This document shows positions 53,889-63,708 of a DNA stretch of 64,000 bases, one piece after another. Source of the stretch: Bifidobacterium subtile (lineage in GTDB: Bacteria > Actinomycetota > Actinomycetes > Actinomycetales > Bifidobacteriaceae). Below the pieces are notes generated by a model. That model searched no databases and was not told the origin of the DNA. It was given only the letters and a program-made list of their open reading frames with translations. The position numbers and the translations under genes are program-made. The DNA is taken from positions 167,469 to 231,468 of the forward strand of contig NZ_JGZR01000001.1 in assembly GCF_000741775.1 (NCBI RefSeq). The letters are read 5' to 3'. Position 1 is the first letter of the stretch. Each line of letters begins with the position of its first letter.

Positions 53889-55610
53889 TTACGCGATGCG
53901 AGTCGGCCATTCGCCGGAGCCGACGCGTTCGTCCACCTCGGTGTGCAGGCGGTGCAGAGCACGGTGGGTGAGATCGCGAGTGGAGCCGGCGCCGTCGCCT
54001 TTGACGCCGAAGAGCACAGTGAATACCATGACCAGCACGATGGCGGAGCTGATGTGCAGCGCGGTCTGCACGCCGAAGATATTCGCCGCAATCGCATGTT
54101 CGGCGCCGCCGCCGAGCGCGTTCTGCCGTATTTTGGTGAAGGTCTCCATGAGAATCACGAGCACGGGTGCGCCGATGGCCCCGCCGAGCTGCCGCGCCGT
54201 GTTGGTCACGGCCGAGCCGGCGGAGACCTCGCGCGGGGACAGGCAGTTGAGCGACCAGGTGGTGATGGGCATGAGCACGAATCCCATGCCGATCTGGCGG
54301 ATGAACTGGCAGATGGACACCCACCAGATCCATGTATCGGGGCCGATTGCGCTCATCATGAGCGTGCCTGCAAACAGCAGGATCGCGCCGGTCAGCGCGA
54401 CTGGCCGTGCGCCGAATCGATCGAGTGCGCGGCCTCCGGCGAACTGGGAGATGCACTGGCCCAAGGCGCCTGGCAGCATGATCAGGCCGCTCATTGTGGC
54501 CGAATAGCCGCGGTCGCTTTGGATATAGAGCGGCATGATCACCAGAATGGAGCTGAAAGCGAAGAAGCTGAGCGTAGCGGTGATGGTGCCGATGGCGAAG
54601 CTGCGGTTGCGTAGCACGGTCAGGTCGAGCAGCGGCGGCTGAACGTCCGCGTCCTTCAGTTTTTGCACGGTGCTTTCGTCCGCGCCCGCCTTGCGAGCCG
54701 CATAAACGCGATCGGAGAACTCCCTGAACCGCTTCGCGCCTTTCATCTGGCGCAGCACGAACCAGATAATGCCGACGAAGCCGATGAGCATCGGCGCCCA
54801 GACCACAGGTGCGCCGAATCCGTATGCCTCGCTGTTGGTGAAGCCGTACATTACTCCGCCGAAGCCGAAGATCGACAGCGCGACGGAGAAGAAATCGGCC
54901 TTGACGCTGGTGTCGTTCTCAACGAAGTTATGCAGGCCGAAAATCGCCATCAGCAGCGCGAGCAAACCGATGATCGTGAGCGTCATGAAAATCGAGCGCC
55001 AGCCGCTCGCGTCAGTTTGCCACCCGCCGATGGTTGGCCCGATGGCGGGCGAGATGCTCATCGCCATGCCGACGGTGCCCATGGCCACGCCGCGGCGGGA
55101 CATGGGGAAAATCGAGAACACGGTGATCTGCAGCACCGGCCACATCACGCCGGAGCCGATCGCCTCCAGGGTGCGCCCCGCGAGCACGAGCAGGAACGTG
55201 GGGCCGAGCCAGGCGAGGACGGAACCCAGCGTGAAGACGACCATCGAGGCGATGACGATCTGACGGGTCGAGAAGCGGCGCGTCAGGAACGCGGTAAGCG
55301 GCACCATGACGCCCATGATGAGCGGCATGACCGAGTTGAGCCACTGGCCGGTGGTGACGCTGATGCCGAATTCTTTGACGATCGTCGGCAGCGCGGCGCT
55401 GAGCTGCAGCTGCGTGAAATTGCCGACGAAAGTGATGAAGGTGAGGATTGCGATTGATATGAACGCAGGGCGGCTCAAATGGCCGTTTGCATAGGATTCA
55501 TCTTTGGAAAGCACTCTGGATAAGCTGCTGCGCTTCGTGGCGAGTCCGGCGCTCGTAGCGTCTCCTGTGCTAGCCGTGGCATGCCCGATTCCGCGTCCGC
55601 GCCCACTCAT
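53889..55610 (-). CDS. DHA2-family (14-helix) MFS drug efflux transporter
   Basis: The 573-aa protein has 14 predicted helices and the motifs LPTIVKEFGISVTTGQWLNSVMPLIMGVMVPLTAFLTRRFSTRQ (motif A) and GPTIGGW (motif C). EmrB/QacA-type exporters use the proton gradient to expel drugs. The N-terminal 45 residues and a charged central loop are extra. No adjacent TetR or MarR gene is seen. Confidence 0.92.
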   Translation of the reverse strand: MSGRGRGIGHATASTGDATSAGLATKRSSLSRVLSKDESYANGHLSRPAFISIAILTFITFVGNFTQLQLSAALPTIVKEFGISVTTGQWLNSVMPLIMGVMVPLTAFLTRRFSTRQIVIASMVVFTLGSVLAWLGPTFLLVLAGRTLEAIGSGVMWPVLQITVFSIFPMSRRGVAMGTVGMAMSISPAIGPTIGGWQTDASGWRSIFMTLTIIGLLALLMAIFGLHNFVENDTSVKADFFSVALSIFGFGGVMYGFTNSEAYGFGAPVVWAPMLIGFVGIIWFVLRQMKGAKRFREFSDRVYAARKAGADESTVQKLKDADVQPPLLDLTVLRNRSFAIGTITATLSFFAFSSILVIMPLYIQSDRGYSATMSGLIMLPGALGQCISQFAGGRALDRFGARPVALTGAILLFAGTLMMSAIGPDTWIWWVSICQFIRQIGMGFVLMPITTWSLNCLSPREVSAGSAVTNTARQLGGAIGAPVLVILMETFTKIRQNALGGGAEHAIAANIFGVQTALHISSAIVLVMVFTVLFGVKGDGAGSTRDLTHRALHRLHTEVDERVGSGEWPTRIA

Positions 55611-55902
55611 GCGCCACCAACTTCTTCCGCTTTATTCGAATTTTGTTCGTCTGTTATCTTCTTTTGTCATGTTCGTCGTGATCACCACTACCCGCAAAGA
55701 CCTCAAAAGTCTATACCGTTGCACGGCCAAGCGTCACTGATGTTCGCTATCTGGATGAATATGCGGCTGCGTGCGCCGGCGCGTGCTGCGAGACGGCGGG
55801 GGAGCATGGTGCGCCGTGGGCATCGTAGGCATGTCGTGCCGCCCGTTCTTGCGCGGGGCATGCTGATATTCGCTACGCTCACCTGCGACACGCCCGATAA
55901 CG

Positions 55903-55947
55903 CAGAGGCAGGGCGCACCCGGATCATCCGAATGCGCCCTGCCTCTG
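55903..55947 (-). terminator. Terminator of the priming sugar transferase gene
   Basis: A perfect 15-bp stem (55903-55917 with 55933-55947) encloses an inner CGGAT/ATCCG pair. It lies 84 bp past the sugar transferase stop. The 55611-56030 gap otherwise holds the MFS promoter and no gene. Confidence 0.7.
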
Positions 55948-56030
55948 TGCGGCCTGTGCTTTGTGGTTTGCGGTCCGCGGTCCGCGCGAGTGAAATCCGC
56001 TAAACCGCCACAGCCAGACTCCTGACAGCT

Positions 56031-57743
56031 CTAGTACGAGCCGGTGCCTCGAACCACTGCACTGATTGTCTTAAACAATATTGCGAGGTCTCCGGTCAGG
56101 GACCAGCTTTGGATATACGAAACATCGGCGAATTCAGACTGCTCCTGAGTCAAATCGCTGCGACCGGATATCTGCCAAGGTCCGGTGATGCCGGGCTTGA
56201 CAAGCAGTCGGGTGGAATATAGCGTGCCATAGCGTGCGACTTCTTCAGGCAACGGCGGACGCGGTCCGACCATGCTCATATCGCCTTTGAGCACATTAAT
56301 GAATTGCGGGAATTCGTCAAGGGACGTTTTGCGGATGAAACGTCCGATGTGAGTAACACGAGGATCGTTCTTCATCTTGAAGATGAACCTGTCTTCCAAT
56401 CCGGCTTCCTTGGCCAGTTTCTCCTTAATTTCGTCGGCATCGGTGCGCATCGAACGGAATTTGTACATTGTGAATGGCTTGCCGTAGATGCCGATCCGCT
56501 GTTGAGAATAGAAGATCGGGCCGCCGTCCTCTCGTCTGATGAGTATGCCGACAACGAGAAGCAGAGGAGAGGTAACAATCAGCAAAGTAAGCGAGGCGAC
56601 GATGTCAATGAGTCGCTTGATGATACGCGTCATGACGGAGTACTGCGGCAGTTTTGCAGTCAATATCGACATGGATGGGTCATTGCGCAGATGCAGTTTC
56701 GCGCCGCTGAGATCGGCCACAGTACTGGTCATGGCGAGTTCAATGCCCATCGATTCGACGGCGAGTGACAGCGTACGCATGGTTTCGGAATAGCTCATCA
56801 TCACATCGGAGATAAGCACGGCCTGCGCCTTAAGGTTTTTGGCAGTTTGGGGCAGATGAGAGTTCATAGGCAGGACGCGCAACCGAGCTTCATATTCATC
56901 GTTGGGTTCGAATGGAACGGAGATGAGTCGTTGGGCGCTTTCTGGTTTTTCTCCATCGCTGATCGATGCGACTGGGCAGACAGCTATCGGTGCGTATCCT
57001 AGAGCCTTGTTGATTCGCGTCTGGCGGATCGTTCGGTGAATACCTTCGGGTGAGCCGATCACGATGGTGGGGTAGTTATACTCGCCTTTGCTGCGATTGC
57101 GATGCAGGGCCCTGCGCATAAGCCAGCGCTCAATGATTGTAAACAAAGCAGAGAGCGCTGGTACGAAGAAGGTCAGCGAGCGCGGAACATCGAGCTTGAA
57201 GAAGTAGCTGAACGTGGCCAAAATAATGAAGTCGACGAATAGCGCTCGCAGAATCTTGCTGTAGAGCGCATAGCCCTCACCCATCGTGTGTCGTTCGTAG
57301 ATGTGGCTTAACGCGAGGCTGATAACCCACGTTACGCATATCAGTAGCAGGTACTCGATGAGTCCATCGCCCAACACGATGTGAGTCTGCAGATATCTAT
57401 ATGAGTCGGGATTGACGACAAATACGATTGCAGCAGAGATGAGGGTCATCACCATATCAAGTGCGATAAGAGTGGAATTGTAAATATAGCTCCACGTGGG
57501 CACGCTGTAATCGAAAAGCCGCCACCTACGACCCGTCTTGGCCTGAGTGGGTTTGCCTTGCGATCCACCGACGAAATACGAACCGTCGAAAAATGTGGCA
57601 GGAGCATCTTTCGGATTCGGGCAGGTCTCTTGGGGAGGCTCGGGAGGAGCGGAGTGCGCAGCGGACGCCCGCGGGCCGGATACGCGCATGCGCGTGGTCT
57701 CCTCAGAGACCGCCGAATCTACGTATGTATCCTCCAGAGCCAT
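56031..57743 (-). CDS. Exopolysaccharide priming sugar transferase (polyprenyl glycosylphosphotransferase)
   Basis: The 570-aa enzyme transfers the first sugar phosphate to undecaprenyl phosphate in exopolysaccharide synthesis. It has four or five N-terminal helices (about 85-200), a CoA-binding-like middle region (VIGSPEGIHRTIRQTR), and a bacterial sugar-transferase domain (RIIKRLIDIVASLTLLI...QQRIGIYGKPFTMYKFRSMR...RKTSLDEFPQFINVLKGDMSMVGPRPPLPEE). The ATG at 57743 has AAGGAGAGG upstream, with an in-frame TGA 15 nt before it. The G11 tract lies in its promoter. Confidence 0.93.
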   Translation of the reverse strand: MALEDTYVDSAVSEETTRMRVSGPRASAAHSAPPEPPQETCPNPKDAPATFFDGSYFVGGSQGKPTQAKTGRRWRLFDYSVPTWSYIYNSTLIALDMVMTLISAAIVFVVNPDSYRYLQTHIVLGDGLIEYLLLICVTWVISLALSHIYERHTMGEGYALYSKILRALFVDFIILATFSYFFKLDVPRSLTFFVPALSALFTIIERWLMRRALHRNRSKGEYNYPTIVIGSPEGIHRTIRQTRINKALGYAPIAVCPVASISDGEKPESAQRLISVPFEPNDEYEARLRVLPMNSHLPQTAKNLKAQAVLISDVMMSYSETMRTLSLAVESMGIELAMTSTVADLSGAKLHLRNDPSMSILTAKLPQYSVMTRIIKRLIDIVASLTLLIVTSPLLLVVGILIRREDGGPIFYSQQRIGIYGKPFTMYKFRSMRTDADEIKEKLAKEAGLEDRFIFKMKNDPRVTHIGRFIRKTSLDEFPQFINVLKGDMSMVGPRPPLPEEVARYGTLYSTRLLVKPGITGPWQISGRSDLTQEQSEFADVSYIQSWSLTGDLAILFKTISAVVRGTGSY

Positions 57744-57777
57744 GCGCCCTCTCCTTCATGTTTCTCGGACTTTTAAG

Positions 57778-57811
57778 ATATTACGCCGGGGGGGGGGGTG
57801 CTGTTTGCAAA
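57778..57811 (-). promoter_or_regulatory. Promoter with an 11-G/C spacer tract (candidate phase-variable promoter)
   Basis: On the minus strand a -10 TAATAT (57783-57778) precedes the priming transferase by 34 nt. Upstream lies CGCC plus C11 (plus-strand G 57788-57798), then TTTGCA (57811-57806). The spacing is 22 nt now; losing four or five bases from the tract would give 17-18 nt. The gene cannot extend N-terminally through the tract because of the in-frame TGA. Confidence 0.65.
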
Positions 57812-58170
57812 TGCATGCCGTCGTCAACATACCGTGCAACAGAGTCGTTCCCGTTATGCCGATTATGGCAGGGTACGCACAGATGTCCAAAAAACTTTTC
57901 ATCATTTATGTGATGCTTTTGTGATGCTTTGCAGGCGCTGCCCTTGTGATCTACGATGAAAAGAGAATTTGGACGGCACAGCTTGGTGCGTTACATGGCA
58001 TACAGCAGCATCCACACTCGAAAAACACCATGCAGCGAATGTGGTATCGAATGTGCAGAAAATGCGGGAAGCGTGGGCAAATTCTGACACTCAAGGAATA
58101 TGAGGGATAATAGTACGGATATTTTGCCGCAGAAACCGGGAATGCAGGTGCGGCAGGAAGGGGAGACACC
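57799..58170. other. Divergent intergenic region of the exopolysaccharide locus
   Basis: AT-rich sequence with a doubled TGTGATGCTTT word (57908-57935). Presumably it carries the promoter for the DUF4012 gene. No gene is supported. Confidence 0.4.
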
Positions 58171-60006
58171 ATGGCATCAAGCAGACACGCAGGCCACAGG
58201 CAGCAGGCAAGGAAGCGCCGCATTTGGCCTTGGGTGACGGCTGTGATTGTCGTGCTGCTCGCGCTCATCGCGACCGCCGGAGTGCTCGGTCTGAAGTTCT
58301 ATTCGGAGGCGAAGCAGGTCAAGGCGCATGAGGAGAAAGCCCTGCAGATGGCAGGTGCCTTCGCGAATGTCGCGGATGCCGACGCCGCGCAGAAGCTGAG
58401 CAGCCAGCTGCCCGCCATCCAGAAGGAGACCGGGGCGGCGAAGAACATCACGCAAGGCAGACTGTGGAAGTTCGCATCCAAGCTCCCGGTAGTAGGCGGC
58501 GATGTCACTACCGTGCAGGGGATGACCGGCGTGGTGGATTCGATTATGAACGACCCTCTGCCGAAGTTGGTCAATGCGGTTTCTGGGTTGAAAAATGCCC
58601 AGCTCAGCGGCGAGGGCGGGCAGCTCAATCTGCAGCCCATCGTCGGCGCGCAGCAGTCGCTTGAGCAGGCGGACTCTTCGCTGCAGACGCAGGTCAGCCG
58701 CTACAAGAGCCTTCCACAGCCCCGTATCGGCATGGTCAAGGACGCCTACGAGGCGGGCGGCAAGAACCTGGAGCCCATCGCGCAGAAGGTGAATCAGATC
58801 TCCAGCCTCATGAAGTTTATCCCGTCCTTCCTCGGCGCGGACCATCCGCGCACGTACCTGCTGGCGGCGATGTCGCCTTCCGAGATGCGCTCGTCGGGAG
58901 GCCTGATCGGTTCGGTCGGCGTTGTGGCCACGGACCAGGGGAAGATAACCGTGGGCGATTTCCGCCCGAACGCAGAATACGAGCACTATGGTGCGATAGG
59001 TCCAACGGCTGACGAATGGCGCATTTTCAACCAGTGGGGACCACTGCACATGTCATTAGATATCCGCGATTCGGGGATATCTCCGGACACTTCTCGCGTT
59101 GCCGAGGCTTTACGGTCAGTTTGGCAGAACACACCGTGGGGGGCAGGTAAGGCCATAGACGGTGTGATGCTTGTGGACCCGGTGGTGCTGCAGCAGCTCA
59201 ACGGCGTCAACGGCGGAGTGACCATGCCGGACGGGCAGGTGCTCGATGGCGGCAACACCGCCGAATTCCTGCTCAACACCATCTACAAGAACTATCCGGT
59301 GTCGGTGCAGGACGCCTATTTCCAAGCGGTGGCGGAGCAGAGCATCGGCGGCATGTTCTCGAATATGGACGTGCCGAAGCTTACCAAGATAGCTGCGGTG
59401 ATGTCCGACATGGCCAAGCAGCGCCACTTCTCAATGGTCGATTTCGACCCGCAGATGCAGCAGACTCTCGATGGTTCCGGGCTCACCGCCCATGCGCCGA
59501 GTAGCGAGGAGCACCCGGCGGTGGGCGTATACGTGAACGAGCAGCACGTTTCGAAGCTGGGCTGGTATGTGCATCGCACGTCAACCATCACGCGCATGAG
59601 CTGCAATGCTGACGGGTCGCAGACCTATACCGTGCAGTACACGTTCGCCAACACGCTCACTGACAGCGACATGGCGAGCCTTCCCGCGTATATTCTCGGC
59701 GGCAAGCAGGACCAGCTGATGCCGGGTTCCGCGATGGAGAAAACGCTGCTGTACGCTCCTGCGGGAGGCAGCATAGCAAACCTCAACATCAGAGGCGATT
59801 CCTCGGATCTGCGCAAGGAAACCATGAACGGCAAGGCCGTGCAGGCATTCAATGTGCTGCTCAAGCCAGGGGAGAAGGCGATTGCGTCGTTTGACGTGAC
59901 CACGTCGAAGAAGTCCATTAGCGATTTGACCCTCGACCAGACTCCTATGGGTTGGGTCGACCCTGGTGTTACCATCGACACAAGCGCCTGCAAGATAGGG
60001 AAGTGA
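58171..60006 (+). CDS. DUF4012 membrane-anchored surface protein
   Basis: The 611-aa protein has a basic N-terminus, one signal-anchor helix (WPWVTAVIVVLLALIATAGVLGL, about 19-42) and a large extracellular DUF4012 region: RTYLLAAMSPSEMRSSGGLIGSVGVV, then GVMLVDPVVLQQLNGVNGG. Such proteins occur in exopolysaccharide loci of bifidobacteria and may modify, attach or assemble polysaccharide. The next gene begins 4 nt after its stop, so they form one operon divergent from the priming transferase. Confidence 0.9.
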   Translation: MASSRHAGHRQQARKRRIWPWVTAVIVVLLALIATAGVLGLKFYSEAKQVKAHEEKALQMAGAFANVADADAAQKLSSQLPAIQKETGAAKNITQGRLWKFASKLPVVGGDVTTVQGMTGVVDSIMNDPLPKLVNAVSGLKNAQLSGEGGQLNLQPIVGAQQSLEQADSSLQTQVSRYKSLPQPRIGMVKDAYEAGGKNLEPIAQKVNQISSLMKFIPSFLGADHPRTYLLAAMSPSEMRSSGGLIGSVGVVATDQGKITVGDFRPNAEYEHYGAIGPTADEWRIFNQWGPLHMSLDIRDSGISPDTSRVAEALRSVWQNTPWGAGKAIDGVMLVDPVVLQQLNGVNGGVTMPDGQVLDGGNTAEFLLNTIYKNYPVSVQDAYFQAVAEQSIGGMFSNMDVPKLTKIAAVMSDMAKQRHFSMVDFDPQMQQTLDGSGLTAHAPSSEEHPAVGVYVNEQHVSKLGWYVHRTSTITRMSCNADGSQTYTVQYTFANTLTDSDMASLPAYILGGKQDQLMPGSAMEKTLLYAPAGGSIANLNIRGDSSDLRKETMNGKAVQAFNVLLKPGEKAIASFDVTTSKKSISDLTLDQTPMGWVDPGVTIDTSACKIGK

Positions 60007-60010
60007 TCGT

Positions 60011-60631
60011 ATGCACATCATGTTCGTCTGCACCGGCAACATATGCCGCTCCCCGATGGGCGAGCTGCTGCTGACCCGATACCTGCGCGGCACCAGCATA
60101 CGAGTGTCGAGCGCAGGCACGAAAGGCCTGACGACGCACCAGATCGACCCGTCGGCTAGGCGCATCATGGACAGCATCGGCATCGATTCCAGCGGTTTTC
60201 GCTCCCGAAGGCTCACCAGGCCCATGGTGCAGTCCGCCGACCTGATCCTATGCTTCGAGCAAAGCCAGCGTAAAAGCATCGTTACCTTGGTGCCCACCGC
60301 CGTGCGCTACACCTTCCTGCTGAGCGATTTCGCCAACATGTGCGAGTATTGCGCCCAGCGCGGCCTCATCGGCGGCACGACCATTCAGGAGCGGCTGCAA
60401 TCCGTCGTCGCCCAGTCGGCCATGATTCGCGCTATGGTTCCCGACTCGCAGGACATCGAAGACCCCCACAATCAGGAATTCGAGAAGTTCCACGATGCCG
60501 CCAACGCTACGAACGCCGCGATCCGCCGCATTCTGACCAGTATGCGCAAGCATTATCAGGTGCAGCGTGGAGTGGAACGGCGACAGTTGTTGAGTGTAAA
60601 TCGTTCGCATGAAGTATCCTACCTACAGTAA
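60011..60631 (+). CDS. Low-molecular-weight protein-tyrosine phosphatase (Wzb-like)
   Basis: The 206-aa enzyme has the active-site loop C7-TGNIC-R13-S (CX5RS) and the Asp-Pro loop DIEDPHN. In polysaccharide loci such phosphatases dephosphorylate the chain-length tyrosine kinase. The ATG lies 4 nt after the DUF4012 stop. The tail beyond about residue 185 is extra. An insertion-sequence end begins 30 bp after its stop. Confidence 0.92.
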   Translation: MHIMFVCTGNICRSPMGELLLTRYLRGTSIRVSSAGTKGLTTHQIDPSARRIMDSIGIDSSGFRSRRLTRPMVQSADLILCFEQSQRKSIVTLVPTAVRYTFLLSDFANMCEYCAQRGLIGGTTIQERLQSVVAQSAMIRAMVPDSQDIEDPHNQEFEKFHDAANATNAAIRRILTSMRKHYQVQRGVERRQLLSVNRSHEVSYLQ

Positions 60632-60661
60632 TAGCGGAAATACTATGCGATTACGATTGCT

Positions 60662-61476
60662 TGATATGGACTGGTTTTTGTTCCTAATTTTCTCGGATGA
60701 TGAATGATGGAATCTTGGTCGAAAGATATGACAGGGGGTTCAGGGAGGGAGCGGTCAGGCTGTTGGCGGACTCGCGCGCCGATTACTCGTCGGAGACGAA
60801 GGCGTTGCAGGGTGTGGCGAAGGATCTCGGGATCGCAATGGAATCCCTGCGCCGCTGGCAGGAACGCTCCGATACGGCGAATACGGTGGATTTCGGTGAA
60901 TCCGAGGAGTTGAGGAGGCTACATCGGGAGAATGCCGAGCTTCGCCGCGCGAATGAGATACTGAGTTCGGCGTCGGTTTTTCGCTGCCGGGCTCGACCCG
61001 ACACGGCGCTGATGGTCGAGTACATCGATGTTCATCGCGTCGGGTTCGGGGTCGGGCCGATCTGCAGGCTGCTGAAGGCCTCGTTGGATTGCGTGTTTTT
61101 CACGTCGCGCGCTTACTGGCAGGCCAAGACGCGTGTCCCTCTCTTGGGTGCGGGCGCGGCACGAGGCCCTGGCGCGCGACGTCATGACGATTCATGCGCA
61201 TCGGTTCATGGCCGTGTATGGCTACCGAAAGACGCTCATACAGCTGAGACGCCAGGGCTGGGTTGGCGTCGGCCGCGACCAAGTGCTGGGCGTGATGCGC
61301 TCCCTAGGCGTCCAGGGCGTTCGCCGCGGCCGGACCCCAGGTGACCACGCGGCCCGCGAGAAGTAGCAGCGGGCGTGGGGATCTGGTGCGGCGCCGCTTC
61401 ACGGACGACGCCCCGGCCGGCTGCACGTCGCCGACATCACCTACGTGGGGCTTTCGAACGGGAGCTTCGCGTACGT
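60662..61476 (+). pseudogene. Degenerate IS3-family element, 3' truncated
   Basis: It begins with the terminus TGATATGGACTGG...TTTTGTTCC (60662-60684). The OrfA part (60697 on) has the HTH and leucine-zipper: YDRGFREGAVRLLADS...LRRLHRENAELRRANEIL. OrfB fragments follow, VEYIDVHRVGFGVGPICRLL, then in other frames RFMAVYGYRKTLIQLRRQGW and RLHVADITYVGLSNGSFAYV. At least three frameshifts and a stop at 61364 disable it. It ends abruptly at 61476, where a second IS3 copy begins. Confidence 0.85.
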
Positions 61477-61505
61477 GATATGGACTGGGTTTTGTTCCCT
61501 GTGTT

Positions 61506-62166
61506 TTATTGGGTGACTGGTGTCGCCTTGGTTTGATAATAGCGTGCTTCTACCTCGGCTGGTGTCCGGTAGTCGAGGCGTTCGTGGAGGCGTTGGTTGT
61601 TCCACCAGGAGACCCATTGGAAGGTCGCTGTTTCCAACGCCCGCACGGTCCCGAACGGCGCGGATCGTGTGATCAGTTCGTTCTTGTACGCGCCGTTGAC
61701 GCTCTCGGCCAGCGCGTTGTCATAGGAATCACCCACCGTGCCGGTGGAGGCCAGGATCCCGGCCTCGTTCAGATGCGTGCCGTACAGGCTGCTGATGTAC
61801 TGGGTGCCGTGATCCGAGTGGTGGATCAGACCGCGGGTGTCGCCGTGCCGGGCCGTCCAGGCGATCGACTGGTCCAATGCGACCAAGGGAAGCGCACGGG
61901 TGCGCTGGCTCGAGGATACCGCCCAGCCCACGATGCGCCTGGCGTACGCGTCGGTGACGAACGCCACATAGGCGAAACTTCCGGATGCAAGGCGCACGTA
62001 CGTGATGTCGGCCACGTGCAGGCGGCCCGGAGCGTCGGCCGTGAAGCGGCGTTGCACGAGGTCCTCGCGCCCGCCGCGGCTTCTGACCGGCTTCGTGGCC
62101 ACCGGGATCCGGCCACGGCGAACACCCCGGATACCCGTGGAGCGCATCACGCGCAGCACCTGGTCG
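61506..62166 (-). pseudogene. IS3 OrfB transposase, 3' part (interrupted)
   Basis: Codes VLRVMRSTGIRGVRRGRI...RLHVADITYVRL, the first DDE Asp in VADITYV, second Asp in IHHSDHGTQY and Glu in NALAESVNGAYKNEL, ending WWNNQRLHERLDYRTPAEVEARYY. The DDE integrase core is complete, but the N-terminal part has been separated by the IS256 insertion between the GRDQ and VLRVM codons. Confidence 0.88.
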
Positions 62167-63624
62167 GAGGGTGTCAGATTGTTTGTGTAAGTGGGGGTGT
62201 TTTTGATTGAAAGTTGAGACACTGATGACCATGATTGATAGACAAGAACGACAGGCGCGTGGCCGTGAGCAGGCTGAGGGCGTTGCGGCGCTTGAAGCGT
62301 CGGGTGTGTTGGATGATTTGTACGCGAAGATTGATGCTGGCCAGGTGAAGCTTGAGGGCCGTGACGGGCTGATCCAGCAGTTGATCAAGGCCGGACTGGA
62401 GCGCGGGTTGCAGGCCGAGCTTGATGGGCATTTGGGGTATGAGAAAGGCGCTCCGGATGCCAGCATTCACGCGAATTCGCGTAACGGGTTCTTCCCGAAA
62501 ACGGTATCGACGAGTGTCGGTGACGTGCAGTTAGCGATCCCACGTGATCGTGATGGGTCGTTCACGCCGATGCTGATACCGAAGGGTCAGCGTCGGGTTG
62601 GCGGGCTTGATGACATGATCATCTCGTTGTATGCCGGCGGGATGACGATCAGGGATATTGAGCATCACCTGGTCACCACGGTGGGTACGGAGATCAGCAG
62701 GGAAACGATCTCGAAGATCACGGACGAGGTCCAAGACGAGGTTATTGCTTGGCAGCAGCGGCCTCTGGACTCGTTTTATCCAGTGATCTATCTCGACGCG
62801 TTGGTCGTGAAAGTCCGGGATGGCGCGCACGTGAAGAATAAGGCCGCGCATATCGCTATCGGCGTGGACATGGATGGCATCAAACACGTGTTGGGCATTT
62901 GGGTGCAGGCCACCGAGGGCGCGAAGTTCTGGGCTGGCGTGTGTGCCCAACTGGCCAACCGTGGTGTCAGCGATGTGTTGATCGTGTGTTGTGACGGGCT
63001 GACCGGATTCCCCGAGGCCATCGAGGCGACCTGGCCTGACTCGATCGTGCAAACCTGTGTCGTGCACCTGATCCGTGCAGCGATGCGGTTCGTGGCCTAT
63101 AAGTCACGCAAAGCTGTTGCCCAGGCGTTGAAACCGATCTATCAAGCCGCCGACGAAGACGCGGCCAGGGCCGCGCTGACCGAGTTTTCAGGCACCGAGC
63201 TCGGGCAAGCGAATCCGAACACGATCCGCGTGTTCGAAGACGCGTGGGACAGGTTCACGCCATTCCTCGCATTCCCGCCCATGCTCCGCCGCGTGATTTA
63301 TACGACGAATTCGATCGAGTCGTTGAATTTTCAGCTGCGGAAGATCATCAAAAATCGGGGCCATTTCCCCAACGATGACGCGGTCGTGAAACTGTTATGG
63401 CTAGCCATCGGCAACATCGAAGACAAACGCGCAAGACAACGCGAAAAAGAAAAAGGAGGCACCCGGAAAACGAAACGCAAAGCCGAAGGCAGACTCATCG
63501 AAGGGCAAATCACCACCAACTGGCAACAAGCACTCGCCCAACTCGCCCTCGCATACCCCGAACGAATCAACCCCTACCTATAACCACCAAACACACCCCT
63601 TACACAAAACACTTGACAAGCTCC
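62167..63624 (+). mobile_element. IS256-family insertion sequence with 8-bp target duplication
   Basis: The 1458-bp element is bounded by terminal inverted repeats starting GAGGGTGTCAG (left) and GAGCTTGTCAA (right, reverse complement), which share TTTGTGTAAG and GTGTTT further in. The 8-bp target duplication CCTGGTCG flanks it at 62159-62166 and 63625-63632. It encodes one intact transposase. Confidence 0.92.
62207..63583 (+). CDS. IS256-family (Mutator) transposase
   Basis: The 458-aa transposase has the DDE catalytic core: Asp in PVIYLDALVVK, Asp in VCCDGLTGFPEAIEATWP, and Glu in YTTNSIESLNFQLRK, with the family signature HLIRAAMRFVAYKSRK. The start may be TTG at 62207 or ATG at 62225. 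No frameshift or stop is seen, so it may be active. Confidence 0.93.
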   Translation: MKVETLMTMIDRQERQARGREQAEGVAALEASGVLDDLYAKIDAGQVKLEGRDGLIQQLIKAGLERGLQAELDGHLGYEKGAPDASIHANSRNGFFPKTVSTSVGDVQLAIPRDRDGSFTPMLIPKGQRRVGGLDDMIISLYAGGMTIRDIEHHLVTTVGTEISRETISKITDEVQDEVIAWQQRPLDSFYPVIYLDALVVKVRDGAHVKNKAAHIAIGVDMDGIKHVLGIWVQATEGAKFWAGVCAQLANRGVSDVLIVCCDGLTGFPEAIEATWPDSIVQTCVVHLIRAAMRFVAYKSRKAVAQALKPIYQAADEDAARAALTEFSGTELGQANPNTIRVFEDAWDRFTPFLAFPPMLRRVIYTTNSIESLNFQLRKIIKNRGHFPNDDAVVKLLWLAIGNIEDKRARQREKEKGGTRKTKRKAEGRLIEGQITTNWQQALAQLALAYPERINPYL

Positions 63625-63708
63625 CTGGTCGCGGCCGATCCCATCCCAGCCTTGGCGGATCAGCTGGGCATGCATCTTCCGGTAGCCATACACGGCCATG
63701 AACCGGTG

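Larger units (their letters stand above)
61477..63708 (-). mobile_element. IS3-family element, minus orientation, interrupted by IS256-type element
   Basis: The right terminus TGATATGGACTGG-GTTTTGTTCC lies at 61477-61499. OrfB runs leftward from the insertion point at 62166 down to 61506. The missing upstream part of OrfB (HRFMAVYGYRKMHAQLIRQGWDGIGRDQ) resumes at 63633-63708 beyond the IS256 element. The element's 5' end is lost at an inverted junction near 63708. Confidence 0.85.
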
